From Hydractinia symbiolongicarpus (Eukaryota > Cnidaria > Hydrozoa > Anthoathecata > Hydractiniidae), in NCBI RefSeq assembly GCF_029227915.1, contig NC_079879.1, positions 3,224,001 through 3,288,000 of the forward strand: a DNA stretch of 64,000 bases. Direction: 5' to 3'. The position numbers and the translations under genes were made by a program. Below are positions 1 through 12,052 of this stretch, piece after piece. The first letter of the stretch is position 1, and every line of letters starts with the position of its first letter. The notes below the pieces were generated by a model. It was given only the letters and a program-made list of their open reading frames with translations. It searched no databases and was not told the DNA's origin.

Positions 1-438
1 TTTGAGAGTTGCGTACTTCCATCATAGCAGGACTACTCCTGAAAGCTTCTTAAAACTCCTAGGCCTATTGAGCGGCGATGTTTAAACGGTCGGAATTGCG
101 TACTCCCAATACAACTGGACTACTCCTGGAAGCTTCTTAAATCTTCTAGAAAAGAATTTAAAAAACTGCTGGAAAGTTGAACAATTGGAAAAATTTCTAA
201 AAAAATAATTTTGCTTATTCTTTTTTGTTTTTAATTTTAAGCCGTCAGGCTATGGAAGCTGCTCACAATTTTTTTCCTTGTTAAAATTTCTGTTTTCGTT
301 TTTATTAAAAAACCATTGAATACTCATGGTTGATCCTTGAAAATTTTTTGAAATAATTTTTGAAAATGTTTCATGCTTCGTTTTTAGATTTAGTTTTTCA
401 TTCATACATTCTTTCTCACTTATATTTTTTACCTTTAG

Positions 439-1097
439 ATATGTTTGAGAATTTTGGAAGTTTTAGTGGAGGCATGGGTGGTATGGGAGGTATTGGAGGC
501 ATGGGTGGTATGCCGCACATGAGTGCCTTCTCTAGTATGGGTGGCTCCCGCAAAGACCCGGCTGTTGAACAGAATTTACCGGTTACTTTCGAAGAACTTT
601 TTACCGGTGCAACCAAAAAAATGAAAATAACTCGGAATGTTCTTGTACCTGGGACCAACACAACTAGATCCGAACCTAAAATTTTAGAAATAAAAATAAA
701 AAAAGGATGGAAAGAAGGAACCAAAATTACTTTCCCCAAAGAAGGAAATCAAACATCTGGTAGCACTCCGGCTGATATTGTGTTCAAAATCGTTGACAAA
801 CCACACAAAACATTCACTCGAGACGCAGATAATAATTTAATCTATCGACATAAAATTTCGTTGAAACAAGCACTGATTGGTGTCCACGTTGACGTACCGA
901 CGATAGATGGACGCCATATCGGAGTGGAGGTTTCCCAAGCTTCTCCGACTACAAAAAGGATTATTAAGGAAGAGGGTCTGCCCCTCCCCAAAACACCTGA
1001 AAGGAGAGCAGATCTAATTGTAGAGTTTGAAATTTTATTCCCGAAAAATTTATCACCTGAACAGAAAAATTCACTGAAGCAAATTTTACCGGATTAG
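439..1097 (+). CDS. DnaJ homolog subfamily B (type II Hsp40), last exon
   Basis: This is the 3' terminal exon of a type II J-domain co-chaperone, which delivers substrates to Hsp70. It opens after a tttag acceptor at 437-438; the first two bases complete a codon, followed by MFENFG. A Gly/Met-rich linker (GGMGGMGGIGGMGGM) leads into the C-terminal substrate-binding region. That region has the LPVTFEELFTGATKKMKITR start, the KIKKGWKEGTKITF segment, and the DADNNLIYRHKISLKQALIG segment of the second beta-sandwich. It ends LSPEQKNSLKQILPD and TAG. There is no CxxCxGxG zinc finger, which separates it from type I DnaJ. The J domain must lie in exons left of the window. A longer reading from the in-frame Met at 360-365 is intronic, because the acceptor fits the family. 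Resemblance is closest to DNAJB1/4/5/13; the exact member is not resolved. Confidence 0.9.
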
Positions 1098-3750
1098 TTG
1101 AAATTAGAAGAAAGAAAATGCTACTAGCATTTATAGTTGCGAATTTATAAAGTATACTTAAAATTTATATTTTTATTCAAAAGTATTTTCGTTTAGTGGA
1201 ACCATTAAGAAAAGAACGTTTTTACAGAAGAAACTTTTGCAGTTTTTGCTGAAAATTTGGTAGAACCGCCAATTTTTTTTACTTTTTATTTTTACCTCAA
1301 AAGTTTTCTGCAAAATGCGAATATATTACAGTAACGCTGTATCCCAAAAGTTTCCTCCACAAACACCTTCCCTTAAGAGCTTCGCCTGTAATATTTCTTT
1401 ACACGTAAGAAACAGTTTTTACATTCAAGCTATGTAATTCTTAACTAAATATTTTCAGAACTTGGTTCCTTTGAAATGCTTTTTGGAAAGAACTTTATTT
1501 ATAGAGCATTTATAGAGTAAGTTTTCCCGTCCTAAATTCTTTTAAATATTTTGCAAGTAATCGCAGTTCACAGAACCATCAATCTCAGCCTCATGTTTCT
1601 TTCATTGTTTCTTAAAAAAATCTTGACAGTTGTTTTCACCGCTTTGTGAAATCAGAAAAAATTCTTTGTTAAGTATTGTAATTATACCTTTCTTACACTA
1701 GTGTTAATACCATTCATAATAGGTTTTTGTGTTAAAATTTAAGTACCAAAAAATTACGTTTCTTCATGTTTCGTATGAAAATGAAACTGACGTTTTTATC
1801 AATCTCGTCCCCAGGGTTTCTTTTTCCCTTAGTAACTACTTCTTTCGCGCCAGCCACATATCAGAAAGAGAAAAAGAATCCCTGGGAACGAGATTGACGT
1901 TTTTATAAGAGTGTTACTTTTTATTTATTTGTAAGTGTTTGGTTACCGCCTCCTCCTTAGTTCCACTTGAACTTGTGTTTACGTGTACGTTATCATTACA
2001 CGTTTTATGGTTACGTATGGCGTGAAGAAATTCTCTCTAGACAATTAATCTTTTTTTCACGCTTAAACCACAGTACACTCGCGTTGGGTGGGACTTTTAC
2101 TAATTAAGACCAAACAGGAAAAGATTGTAATGTATAATCTCTATCCATGTGTCATTAATTTTTTTGATACCAACGAATGTAGGAGCCTTAAATTTGCTTG
2201 GAAGCTTGGAAGATTTTTTAAGTTGGCTATGATTTCGCGTAAAAGAACTTTTGCGTTTTGCTTTATTGAAATGTCCAAAGGAAGAAACTTCCGCGAAAAA
2301 GGGCGAAAACGAAAAGTCACTTCATTTTGCATTTCAAGTTTTAATTTTCAAGCTTTTTTTCTTTCAATAAAAACTTTCAAGAGGACAATGAAAATTATAT
2401 TAATCGTGAATGTCAATGATTATTTTCTTTCATTTGAACATTTTCTCTACCTTATTCCCTAACTTTCTTTTCTTCTCGTCTTCCTTTCTCTCTCTGATAC
2501 GCTCACTTGAAATTTAAAAAGAAAATGAGACTGATACACGGCTGTTTTTCGTCTTCTCTTTATTTCCGTTATAGTTTTAAGGACGGTCAAGTAAAAAATC
2601 GGCAAAAAATGAAAAAGGCCAAACAAAAAAGAAAAGTCGGAAAAACATGGTGATCGGTAAAAAAATCGATAAGATTTGTTAGTCGGCAAAAAATCAATAG
2701 TCATTTAGCAAAAATTTAGTCACTTTAGCCGGCTTTTTTAAAAGGTGACACCCAAAGGATACCAAAACTCGAAGATACGAAATCTTTATGCATGTTAAGG
2801 CTGGAGTTTTAAAAATCGTGTTATATAAACAAAAATATAAACATTCTTTTTGACCAAAATTGACTGTTTCGTGTTATAAAAGCTGCGGTGACAGATATTA
2901 CGTTAGGAAGTGTATGAACAGAAATATTGAATAAACGTGGTCAAGCTTAATGTGATTTTTCCATTTGTCGCATCTCTTCGAATAAGTGCGCTCATAATAA
3001 GCGCTTACTTGAGTGCCGGAAATATTTAATAAGGCATCTTTTTCAAGCAAGTTATGTATATACATCTTTCAATCCGCAATCCTTGTGAAATTGATTTTAT
3101 TTGGCAGTTCGTTGTGTTTTTTTTCACACGAAATATATTGATAAAAAATTATATTTCACCTTTCTATAGTAGAACCTCCCCGAAGTGGACACTCGCGAGA
3201 CAAAATTTTTATTTTTATCAATGACATTTTAAATTCAATATAGATCTGTTCTGTGTTTTTTAGGATCTTACAGTCCAGGTTACCTTGTGAGGAGAAAAAA
3301 CCACTCTCTGTTTTATAGCAGATATCTGCGTTAAAGAACTTCCGCTGTGTTACTCGTTCCTTTATATTTTTTAAGCATGCCTTTTCAAAACATTACTGTG
3401 TGTGTGCGAGAGAGATAAACTTCTAAATGTATGCAGTCGAGTCCCGCCTTTTTAAACTTTTAATGGGGATCGAATCCATATCCAATTTAAAAAACGCATA
3501 TTTTTTTTTTCAAGCAAATTTAACGCCCCTATAAGTCGTTGTTTTCAAAACGAATAATAACACGTGTGTGGATATTATTAATATTTATACAATTTTTTTC
3601 CCTTTTTTCAGTTTATTAATTTATTACAATAACTTTTGTATTTCTTTCTCTTTGCCAAGCTAAACATTTCTCTAATATCGTTATTTCCTCCAATACTTAT
3701 CGCAGCTTTCTTCTTTATCCTATTTTGCGCTGTAACAGACGGAGTGTTCA
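1098..3750. other. Intergenic DNA, no recognised gene
   Basis: AT-rich DNA 3' of the DnaJ gene. It holds the small inverted-repeat element at 1800-1896. Open frames here (for example 2088-2462 and 2459-2704) are low-complexity Phe/Lys-rich readings that start on non-ATG codons and show no domain. I see no convincing exon. Confidence 0.6.
1800..1896. mobile_element. 97 bp MITE with 17 bp terminal inverted repeats
   Basis: The termini are CAATCTCGTCCCCAGGG and its near-complement CCCTGGGAACGAGATTG. The element is flanked by a perfect 10 bp direct repeat, ACGTTTTTAT (1790-1799 and 1897-1906), which looks like a target-site duplication. A 9-11 bp duplication is typical of Mutator-like elements, but no transposase is present. 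Related copies lie at about 9308-9403, 9458-9566, 53645-53720 and 57284-57364. Confidence 0.7.
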
Positions 3751-3906
3751 ATGTTGGGTGACGATGACAGGCAAGTCGATAACAATAGTCATCTACTAAC
3801 CGTTTGTGATGTCACTATAGAAGAATTTGAGTTGTTATGTGGGAGCAAAATTCAGCGGTACATTGATGAAGATGGAGAAACCGATGACGAAACTGATTCT
3901 GAGTGA
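3751..3906 (+). CDS. Possible small acidic ORF or terminal exon (51 aa)
   Basis: An ATG-initiated frame begins MLGDDDRQVDNNSHLL and ends in an acidic tail, DEDGETDDETDSE, then TGA. A plausible splice acceptor (taacag) sits just upstream at 3733-3738, so this may be a last exon rather than a whole gene. Amino-acid composition is less skewed than in neighbouring spurious frames. I recognise no family. It lies about 1 kb upstream of the SUEL receptor gene on the same strand. Confidence 0.3.
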   Translation: MLGDDDRQVDNNSHLLTVCDVTIEEFELLCGSKIQRYIDEDGETDDETDSE

Positions 3907-4009
3907 AAAGTTAAAGTTCTATTTTTTTCAGTTAAAGCTAGAAAAGTTATAAATTTTTTTTCTTTAATTTTTTTTTGCTTATTTGCCAAAGTTTTTTTAC
4001 ACGAAAATA

Positions 4010-4145
4010 ACCTTTGTCTTTAATTCGCGAAAGTTTTTTCCACAAAATTTGTTCCAAAAACAGCAAAACGCAAAGTTTATTCCATAAATTTCTCGTCTTT
4101 TTTTTGATACGCGAAAGTTTCTGCCCGCGAAAGTATCTAAAGCAA
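4010..4145. repeat. Dispersed repeat with CGCGAAAGTTTT motifs
   Basis: Motifs of the type ttcgcgaaagttttttcc and tacgcgaaagtttctgcccgcgaaagt recur here. A similar block lies at about 52290-52760 (gacgcgaaagttttttcacc, gagagtttccgcccgcaaaag). This marks a dispersed repeat family. Boundaries are not visible. Confidence 0.45.
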
Positions 4146-4204
4146 TCGATTTATAAAAAAAATAAAACTCTTCGAAAGATTGAAAACGTTCGAAAATTAG
4201 AAAA

Positions 4205-4409
4205 CTGAAATAGCGTTCGAAACATAATATTCGTGATGAGCTGGTTTCCATGAATGGCATATTCTGAAAAGCTCCAGATAACGAATAGGGCCTAAAAATT
4301 AGTTCGACATAGCAGGAAAATTTTAGTTCGCGAGGCTGTGCATGCTGACAGGACCAACGCTTTTGTTTGAGATAGGGAATGCTCGAGATAACGACAGTCA
4401 ACTGTAGTT
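4205..4409. mobile_element. Probable pogo/Tigger-type terminal fragment
   Basis: The segment ends ctcgagataacgacagtcaactg (4382-4404); reversed it starts CAGTTGACTGTCGTTATCTC. This wording is typical of long terminal repeats of pogo/Tigger-like elements. No partner terminus or transposase was found, so it may be a solo end or a truncated copy. Confidence 0.35.
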
Positions 4410-4941
4410 TTACAAACGGATTTTTTATAAGACGAATCTGAAAATTAAAAGTAATATTTATGTGTGCAAATATTCATTCTATTGATAATGTCATCAAAAA
4501 CCTTAGATGTCAAGTGATTCCACCAATGTTGGATTCTGATACCTCGAACCTCAAGCGAGATGTCATTTTTTCAAACTGAAGCGTGAACATCGCTAATAAA
4601 CTCTCGTTGATCTTAGCTATTTATATAATTACTTCGCCGCGTGTGACCGAGGAACTACGTCGCTAATCTTATTGTTGTCTTTGTCAATGTTTAAAAAACG
4701 GAATGACTTTGTTTACATAAAAGCATAGTAGATGATCACTACGAAAATAAAAGACGGATTATATGCAAAGAGTAGAATAACACAAAAATGTTAACAGATG
4801 ATTCAAAATATTACACTGTGGTTAGTGTCGCGTTGTTAGATTATTAAAAGTTTTCTTTGAAATGACTAATATTTTATAAATTGCTTGAAAGTTTTTAAAA
4901 GAGTTAAGCACGTAAAATTAAATAGTTATTTTTGATTTATC

Positions 4942-7900
4942 ATGAATTTTGTTTGCCTGCTGTGGTTTTTTGCAAGTTTTTTTGAAGCAATCAAAACCGG
5001 TATGTAGCAAACTTTATATTGTTCATATTTTTGTGTATTGTAAAAAAAAAAGTGTCGAAGCATTTTTTATTATGGTTTTTTATCGGGCTCTTGCTGTAGT
5101 CGGTAGTTCGCTATTCATTGATCGTACATCGGTAGCTTCTAAAAAAATCAGGTAACTGTCGATAATACTCGTAACTAGTAACTAGTTACGTTTTTTTGCA
5201 CTCACAAGTTTATGAATAGTTGAGCTAATGTTATATCGGTGGTAACGATTTTATCGAAATAGGCCACTTCATTACAAGTTCATCGGCAGTTTTCATATTT
5301 TTGTGGTTCTGAATTTATCGGAATTTATTTTTACAATATGCTTGATAGTTTTGCCTCAACAAAATAACCGTTCACTGTATATCAAAATGTTTTTGTGTTG
5401 ATTCAACAATCTTCTGTTTTTGTTGTTGCTGTCAGATGATCGCAAACGACAATTAAGTTGGATGTAACTTGCTTACTAAAAACATTTTTTTTGCCGACAT
5501 GGTTTTTTCCTTTAGTTTCTAAAAATATTTTTGAATCAGGATGAATAAGCTTTGCAAAAACAAAGTATGTGCGCGGATCAGAGAAAAACGTTTTCAAAAA
5601 ATATGCAATTAAAATATAATCGGTCCCGATTAAATTTTTCTCCTTAGTATTAACATTCCCGCCAAAGTATTTTATTTATATTCTCGCTCATCAACTACTC
5701 TTTTGTAATAACTAATTAGTTTCTTTGAACGATAATTACTTTCCACATCATCCGTACAGAAACTCTTGATGGAACACAGCTCCTCCGACACTTATCTCGA
5801 TACATCAGACTTATTTAGTTCACTATCAGATTTGCATTTTGTATTTTAATTGCAGGATAACACGGAAAAGTTCCACCGCAGGTTTTGCTGCAAAACAAAC
5901 AAAACGTCGAACTGACTCATGTACCATTTTCACGAAACTTTAAGGGCATAAAAAGCACTGAAATAAAAGAGAAGGGAATAAAAGTACGAAACTTTTTGTA
6001 TTATCTCGCAAGAACTAGGTAAATGAAACCTCAGAGGGTAGAAATAGCGATTCTATCTTCCTATACAAAACTAATAACTTTCGCTACGTACAAGTTACAT
6101 ACAAGTGTGTAACAAGAATAGTGCGTGAATGCCATATGTCACTTAAAAAAGGGAACGATCAGGCTAGCACGTAAAAAAGGGTTACAAAACAACGAAGTGA
6201 TTTCCTTGACACTAAGAGGTCATGAAAGTGCAGAAATAAAAAAAAGCGAAGAGCTTAGAACTTTATCAGTTCCTCAAAAAATTTAAAATTTGTTTTACAA
6301 CAGCACAGGGTAAATTGATCAAAGTTTTGAAACCGCACCAAATACATTACGCACTTATTTAAAAAATTGCTTTACTGATTCATTCCGCCAATTTTTATGG
6401 TTTTTTTATTTGAAAGTAATGGCTGAAACATCTGTCCTCCTTTTTTATTTTTAACGCAAGTATGAAATGTTTCGCGGCTAAACGTCCTAGCCAGCGCCCC
6501 ATTCTGCATCAAGACCCTGATAAAAAGAGACAAGATAATATGGGGACGAGGTTAAAGTTTTAAGAAGTTTTTTTTACACAAGAAAACATTCCTAAAAATA
6601 CACTTTCGCTTCTCAAGTATCAATTTTATGCCAAAAAAAATTATAGGAGATAAGAAATTCTAAAAATACTAATTTTAATTATGTTTCGTTTTTTATAAGG
6701 TCAAGACATGCTGACGCCTAAACCCTTTATATTCAAAAGTTGGAATGACCAGGACTCTTTGACCTTCACAAAAAGCGTCTCTTAAACATAAAATACATAT
6801 GTGAATTATAATTTTACTTTTTTTATAAAGAATTTTATCGGTTTTCAAAAATCTGAATAAAAAATAGAAGCATTTTTTTTATACCCTACAAGTAGTTACA
6901 GACTCTATGACACAGGAGCCCCTCCCTTTTTGCTAAGTAAACAGTGAGTAATAACACATAGCCCAAGTGAAGGATGTAGGCTCCACCCCTTCTTTTAATT
7001 TGAAAACAGTATCGTAGCACCTGAGTTACACCATCTCTTCTTGGGATATCCATAATTATAGGTTTAGTTATTAAGAACTTCACAAACACGTAGAGAGGGC
7101 GAAGTTACAAAATAGGGGTTTTTGTTTTTCATAACCCTTCCTAAATGTTTGTCGTTATTTTAATTAATCTAATTAATCATCACTATGAATTGTAATTATG
7201 CAAATGACGCTAATTAGCCCTCTTAATGTGAATTTAAACAGTTTTGTTATGGACCCCTCCTGACAGTTAAGCTAACCCGTGCTGTGTGTTCCCTCAATGA
7301 AAGAGAAAGAAATGTAATTAAAATTGCGATTGGATGACGTAGATATTTATTCCTTAACACATGTTATGTTTTACATAAGCTCAGCTCATCCCTGTGTAAC
7401 GCTTTTCACGAGCGGCAGAAATATAAAGAGTTCTTTAGCCCATTATATAAGCTGTGCTGTGCCGAGTCAAACGCACAAAATTCTGTCAAGTTCTTCTCGA
7501 AACAGCTTATAAAACCAATATCTACCCGTGCTGCACAGCAGACAGATTAATTAAAGTCAATTAATTTAAAAAGACGCCTAAATCCGTCTTATTTATATAA
7601 AAAACAATTTCAACTGTTAACTCCCAAAATATTGAGAAGGTAAAAAGGTATATCGATAGATGGACAGATTTCTTGCTGAAAGTATGTTGAAGATATAACA
7701 CAGGGGTCTGAGGGTATGAATTTTTAGAAAACACTCTTTAAACTTGACACTGAACTCAAAGTTTATGTTTCTTATATTAAAAAACGTAATTATTTTACAC
7801 TTGGCGCTTCATGCTATCGCCAAACACTTTATTGATATATTTTCTGTGTAATCTTGGCAGATTATCAAAGTCATAAAAACATGAGTAAATGACAGTTTGT

Positions 7901-10900
7901 GTGTGTTTGTGTCTTAGTGTTGCGAATCAAATTTATTGTTCATTGATCATTTTCACATATATTTACCGTCAGCGTTTATAGATTGTGATCTCGTTATTTC
8001 TAATGCGCTCTTGTTGATCTTCACAGTTTGAAAATCGTTCACAGACAGTGTAAGTGGCTGTGACGCATTGCTTTAAGTTTTACACCGTTGTTTTAAGTGG
8101 TTGTCAAGCATTACTTTGAGTTTTACACTGTTTCGTTTGCAAGTAGTTGAAGTATCCAACGTTATTATTAACATTACATTTTAAGTGATTTTCAGCGTAA
8201 AACTTCAATACCCAAAAGAGAGTATTTGATTTCGGAATTTTCTCTGCTTTTTACCTATTTTACTCCTATATAATTCGACAAGGAACGTTAAAATAAACTT
8301 TCAGGAAACAAAAATATAACAAACAAAGCTATTTATACAGATAACAGAAGAGCGTATATTCACGTAGTTTACAATCTTAATAAAATATTTGCGGGAAAAG
8401 GGGCAAATTTCAAAGAAGTCAACGCCGTTCCATAACATGCGCGCATTTTCATTTAAAAAATAAATCACTTGTCAATATTTGCGGCAGACTTTGGATTTAT
8501 TTGGTTAGGCTCCCAGCTTTAAAGAATGGGAATTTTGATGACGTCAGCATGACTCCTTTAACCTATTTCCAGAGCCTTCTATGGCCGTTGAGGTGTTTCG
8601 TAATGCGCGTGTGTTAGAATAATCAACTAGAGCGTCTAAGATTGTAGTGTAGTTTAATGGGCCTGATTTTTACAACTTCGTATCGTAATCTAGTGACAAA
8701 TATACCAGAGACACACTTACAGCAACCTCGGTTCCAGAGCTTACGGCAGAGGTTACGGTTACATTCCAAAAAACTTCATCTTTTCAGTTAAAAAATATTT
8801 AAAAGATAATCTTTGTTTGTTTTTTTTCTACTGAAGATCCAGTAATCACACTTTAATCTGAAAATCTGACTAAATTGAAAATAATTCCCTTTTAATCACA
8901 ACTATTTATCTAGAAAATCTGAATTCCCAACCGACCAGTTAAAGAATGAAAATTATTTTTACATTTAGAATCGATTCTTACGACAATATGCTTTGGAGAT
9001 GTTAAAACACTAACATGTGAAGATGGAAACGAAGTTGTCATACAGGGAGCTTTCTACAAACCTCTCAATAAAAATTCCTCTCTATGTATGCACGCCAATA
9101 ACAGCGTGCCACCGTGTCGAGTGCCTCGATTAGAAAATTTCCTAGGAAGTAACTGCCATGGTAAAAACGAATGTTTGTTGGAGTATCAAGACAAAACTGG
9201 TGTACAGAAAGGGGATTGTCAATCAACATTGTATTTAAACATAGAGTACAAATGCGGTAAGTGTTGATTTCGAACAAGACCTATAGTTTCAAATTGCGAT
9301 TTTAATGAAACTTCGTTTCCAGTGCTTCTTTTCTCTCCACTGTCTCATATCTCCAATTCCTGATCCCAATATAAAAGACCAGGATGCCCTGGGAACAAGA
9401 TTGATGCTGATTTGACGTAAAACGACTGTAATAAAAACACAAAACTCGCTAGAGACTCAACCTCGTCGTCAGGACTCTTTTACGCCTATGATTTTTGACA
9501 GGACAGCTTCGTAGTAACGTCACGTTAGAATATTATGGACGTGGGAGAGTCCTGAGGATGAGATTGCTTGCGACATTTAGTTTAAACACTCACATGTTTA
9601 CAGAAACTAAATCCAGACCCTTTTCATTTAACGTTCTCCCCAATTTCGTCGATAATACAAAAAACACGATAATGTTTAGTGCATACCCGTAATATTTCTA
9701 TATCAAGATGGCAGTTTGAAAAAAGCGCGCAAAAATATCCTAACCAGGAGAAATATTTTGGACAGCAGTAAAGAAATTTTCTTGCTTAAGAAAAGCTTGA
9801 TGGCTACCATAAAAAATTTGTCGGAGGAAATTTCCTATTTAATATGTACCATTAAGATGTTTACTGTTTTTGCTTTAGTTGAGCAAAATGAAAACGAGAC
9901 AGAGAACATCCTTCTTCAACATTCAACATCAAAATTTACACCAACATCGGTAACTGACACCGTCACTTCGAAAGACACAGGTTACAAAGGCTTTGGATAT
10001 TTATCTTTGGCACGTTTGTTTCTGGAGTTTAAATTGATGACATCTTATATAGCAGGTATGCCATACCACAAAGTACTTCATGAAAATGTTTTTTTCTCAA
10101 CTTAATATATTATTCGATATTCGATTAAGCTCGGGGGACAAAAGGAGCTACTAGTGTAGTCCCTTTTCTTTTCTCATGAAGTAGATATATTTCATAGGAG
10201 ACATCTTAATTTATGTTAAATTTCACTACTGTCACTGTGTTGAAGGCTTTCAAAATAATCTGAGCTTGAAGGCAACGTTGAGTTTTTTCTATTTTTTATT
10301 GGATAGACCACCATCGTTACGCAATCCTGTACGGGATGATAAGCCTTGCTGTTGGAATGTTGTTCTTTATCCTCTTCGTGGCTTGTTTAATGTTATGTGG
10401 GAGATGTTGCAAAAAAAGCGGAAAATTTGATGTCGAAGATGGCGAACGTTCGATCGAAGTTTCGGCACCTGTCACTCCGGCTACGATTCCACCGTCAAAT
10501 TTCGAGACGGTATTAGTGACCCGTCAAAACGGTGTGCCGTTATCGGAAACTACATTGAGTAGCGACAGTACGTTAACAACGCGAAGGTCATCGAATGGAA
10601 AAACGGACCATCACGTTATAAGCACGATACGGAGAACTCACTCGATCGATGAAGGAACACAAACGGACCACGAGGACATCGAATCTATCGATCTTAAGCC
10701 ACAGACGCTTTCGTTTGAAGAAGAGAAAGAGCTCGGTCACCTTGTCAACACAATGAACTTTTACAACCGTCGTTTGGACGACGATTTTTACATTCCACCA
10801 AAAAAGAACACACAGGTTAAAAACATCAATAACCCTCAAGATCGAACGAGGTTTTTTTATTCCAAACCGTCTGATACAAAACCATTGTTAACTCAGCCAA

Positions 10901-11187
10901 ATTCTTCGAGTGATAATTACTCGCCAAATGAAGATTATTCGTCTGACGAAAGAACGAAGTTTCTTTCGCATAAGAAATATAAATTGCGAAATCCATCGGA
11001 AGTTTCGTATGAAACCAGTACCAGCAACGCCAGCGATGGCAGTACAGACCCTTACTCGCCTGATTCTATATTTAACGGTGATACTTTAAGACATAATTCG
11101 AGGCCACGTACACCACGGACTCCCAAACTCGGGGTGCGAGGGGATGGCTTTGATTTTATACAAAATGGATCAAGACACAAAAATTAA
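4942..11187 (+). CDS. SUEL/rhamnose-binding lectin-domain single-pass membrane protein
   Basis: Four exons in consistent phase (4942-4999, 8969-9256, 9879-9980, 10307-11187) give about 442 aa. Exon 1 is a signal peptide (MNFVCLLWFFASFFEA) ending at a GTATGT donor. Exon 2 is one SUEL galactose/rhamnose-binding lectin domain, about residues 25-115, with paired cysteines and conserved-looking stretches (CFGDVKTLTCEDG, CRVPRLENFLGSNCHGKNEC, GDCQSTLYLNIEYKC). Exon 3 is a Ser/Thr-rich stalk. Exon 4 encodes a transmembrane helix (about 160-182, ISLAVGMLFFILFVACLML), then CGRCCKK and a roughly 255-residue polar, Ser/Thr-rich cytoplasmic tail. The layout recalls EVA-1/EVA1C guidance receptors, which usually have two SUEL domains; orthology is not shown. 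The exon 3 donor (ACAG|GTTACA) is weak but is the only one found that keeps phase. A possible AATAAA signal lies near 11317. It is convergent with CHAF1B. Confidence 0.8.
5000..8968. other. Large first intron of the SUEL receptor gene
   Basis: About 4 kb of AT-rich DNA between the signal-peptide exon and the lectin exon. I see no further exon. Around 6480-6553 there is a degenerate stretch resembling the CCTGGGGACGAGGTT-ended MITE family. An extra lectin exon cannot be excluded by eye. Confidence 0.5.
9308..9403. mobile_element. Degenerate MITE, CCTGGGAACGAG family
   Basis: Ends ccctgggaacaagattg on the right, with a poorly matched inverted counterpart (cttcgtttccagtg) on the left. It lies in intron 2 of the SUEL receptor gene. 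Confidence 0.45.
9458..9566. mobile_element. MITE of the same family
   Basis: Inverted ends CAACCTCGTCGTCAGGACTC and GAGTCCTGAGGATGAGATTG (17 of 20 positions pair). It lies in intron 2 of the SUEL receptor gene. No clear flanking duplication. Confidence 0.55.
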
Positions 11188-12052
11188 CTTTTAAAGTTCT
11201 TTTAAATTTTACTTAGTTTATTGCTTGTAGAAATCTTGTACATACATACATATATTTAGATGATTGAAAATATATAACCATCAACCTGCTTTTATTAATT
11301 TTCATAATGGCATCTAATAAAGGATTCTTGCAAGGAAAACAATTTGGGAATATTGCAAACAAAATTCTTGGTTATTGTTGTTGACACGTAAAAAAAATAA
11401 GAAAATGTTGCGTAAGGAATAGAATAAATAAAAAATGCTTCTTTTGACTCTTTACTATGTCACATTTTAGACGGAAAAACACTCCTTCGCTTCCGACCAA
11501 CGTCAAAAGACAAAACGGAGGGCGGGATGAGAAAGACAACAAAACAATGTTAAAGTGAATTGTAATATTCATGTTTACATGAGCTGATTTCACTGAACGA
11601 GTTCAATCCAAAGTGATGACTTCAACTGTCTTTTGTTTATTTTCTTCTTCTGTTTCTTTATTTGAATTTTCTTAAAAGATAAAATTATTTTAAATAATTT
11701 GTGGAAATAAGTTAGCTAGATGTGAAACATCGCTTTTTAACAATATATACAAAACAACGTATAGTATCGGAACAGTATTGCTAATAATTTATTTGGTGTA
11801 ATCAATGCAACAACATATGTCTCGTTACCCCAGACCTGTAATAAAAATTGCTGTTCAGAAGCAGAATTATTTTTAAGTAGTTTTTTTTGACGGTATATCC
11901 GCAACGTCACTGTTACGTCGGGTATTCAGGGTTTCCTGCCTGCAATTATTGACCTATGAACCTACGTTCAATTTTCGTCTCCAGATGTCTAGCTTTTTAT
12001 GTGACTCGTACAAAAAAATTCGCTTAAAGCGATTGATTAAAAATGTAAAAAA

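Noticed and set aside
2088-2704. Two overlapping Phe/Lys-rich ORFs
   Set aside because: Non-ATG starts, low-complexity AT-driven composition, and no domain or splice context.
9495-9692. 65-codon ORF in the SUEL receptor gene
   Set aside because: It lies across a MITE end in an intron and does not fit the phase of the flanking exons.
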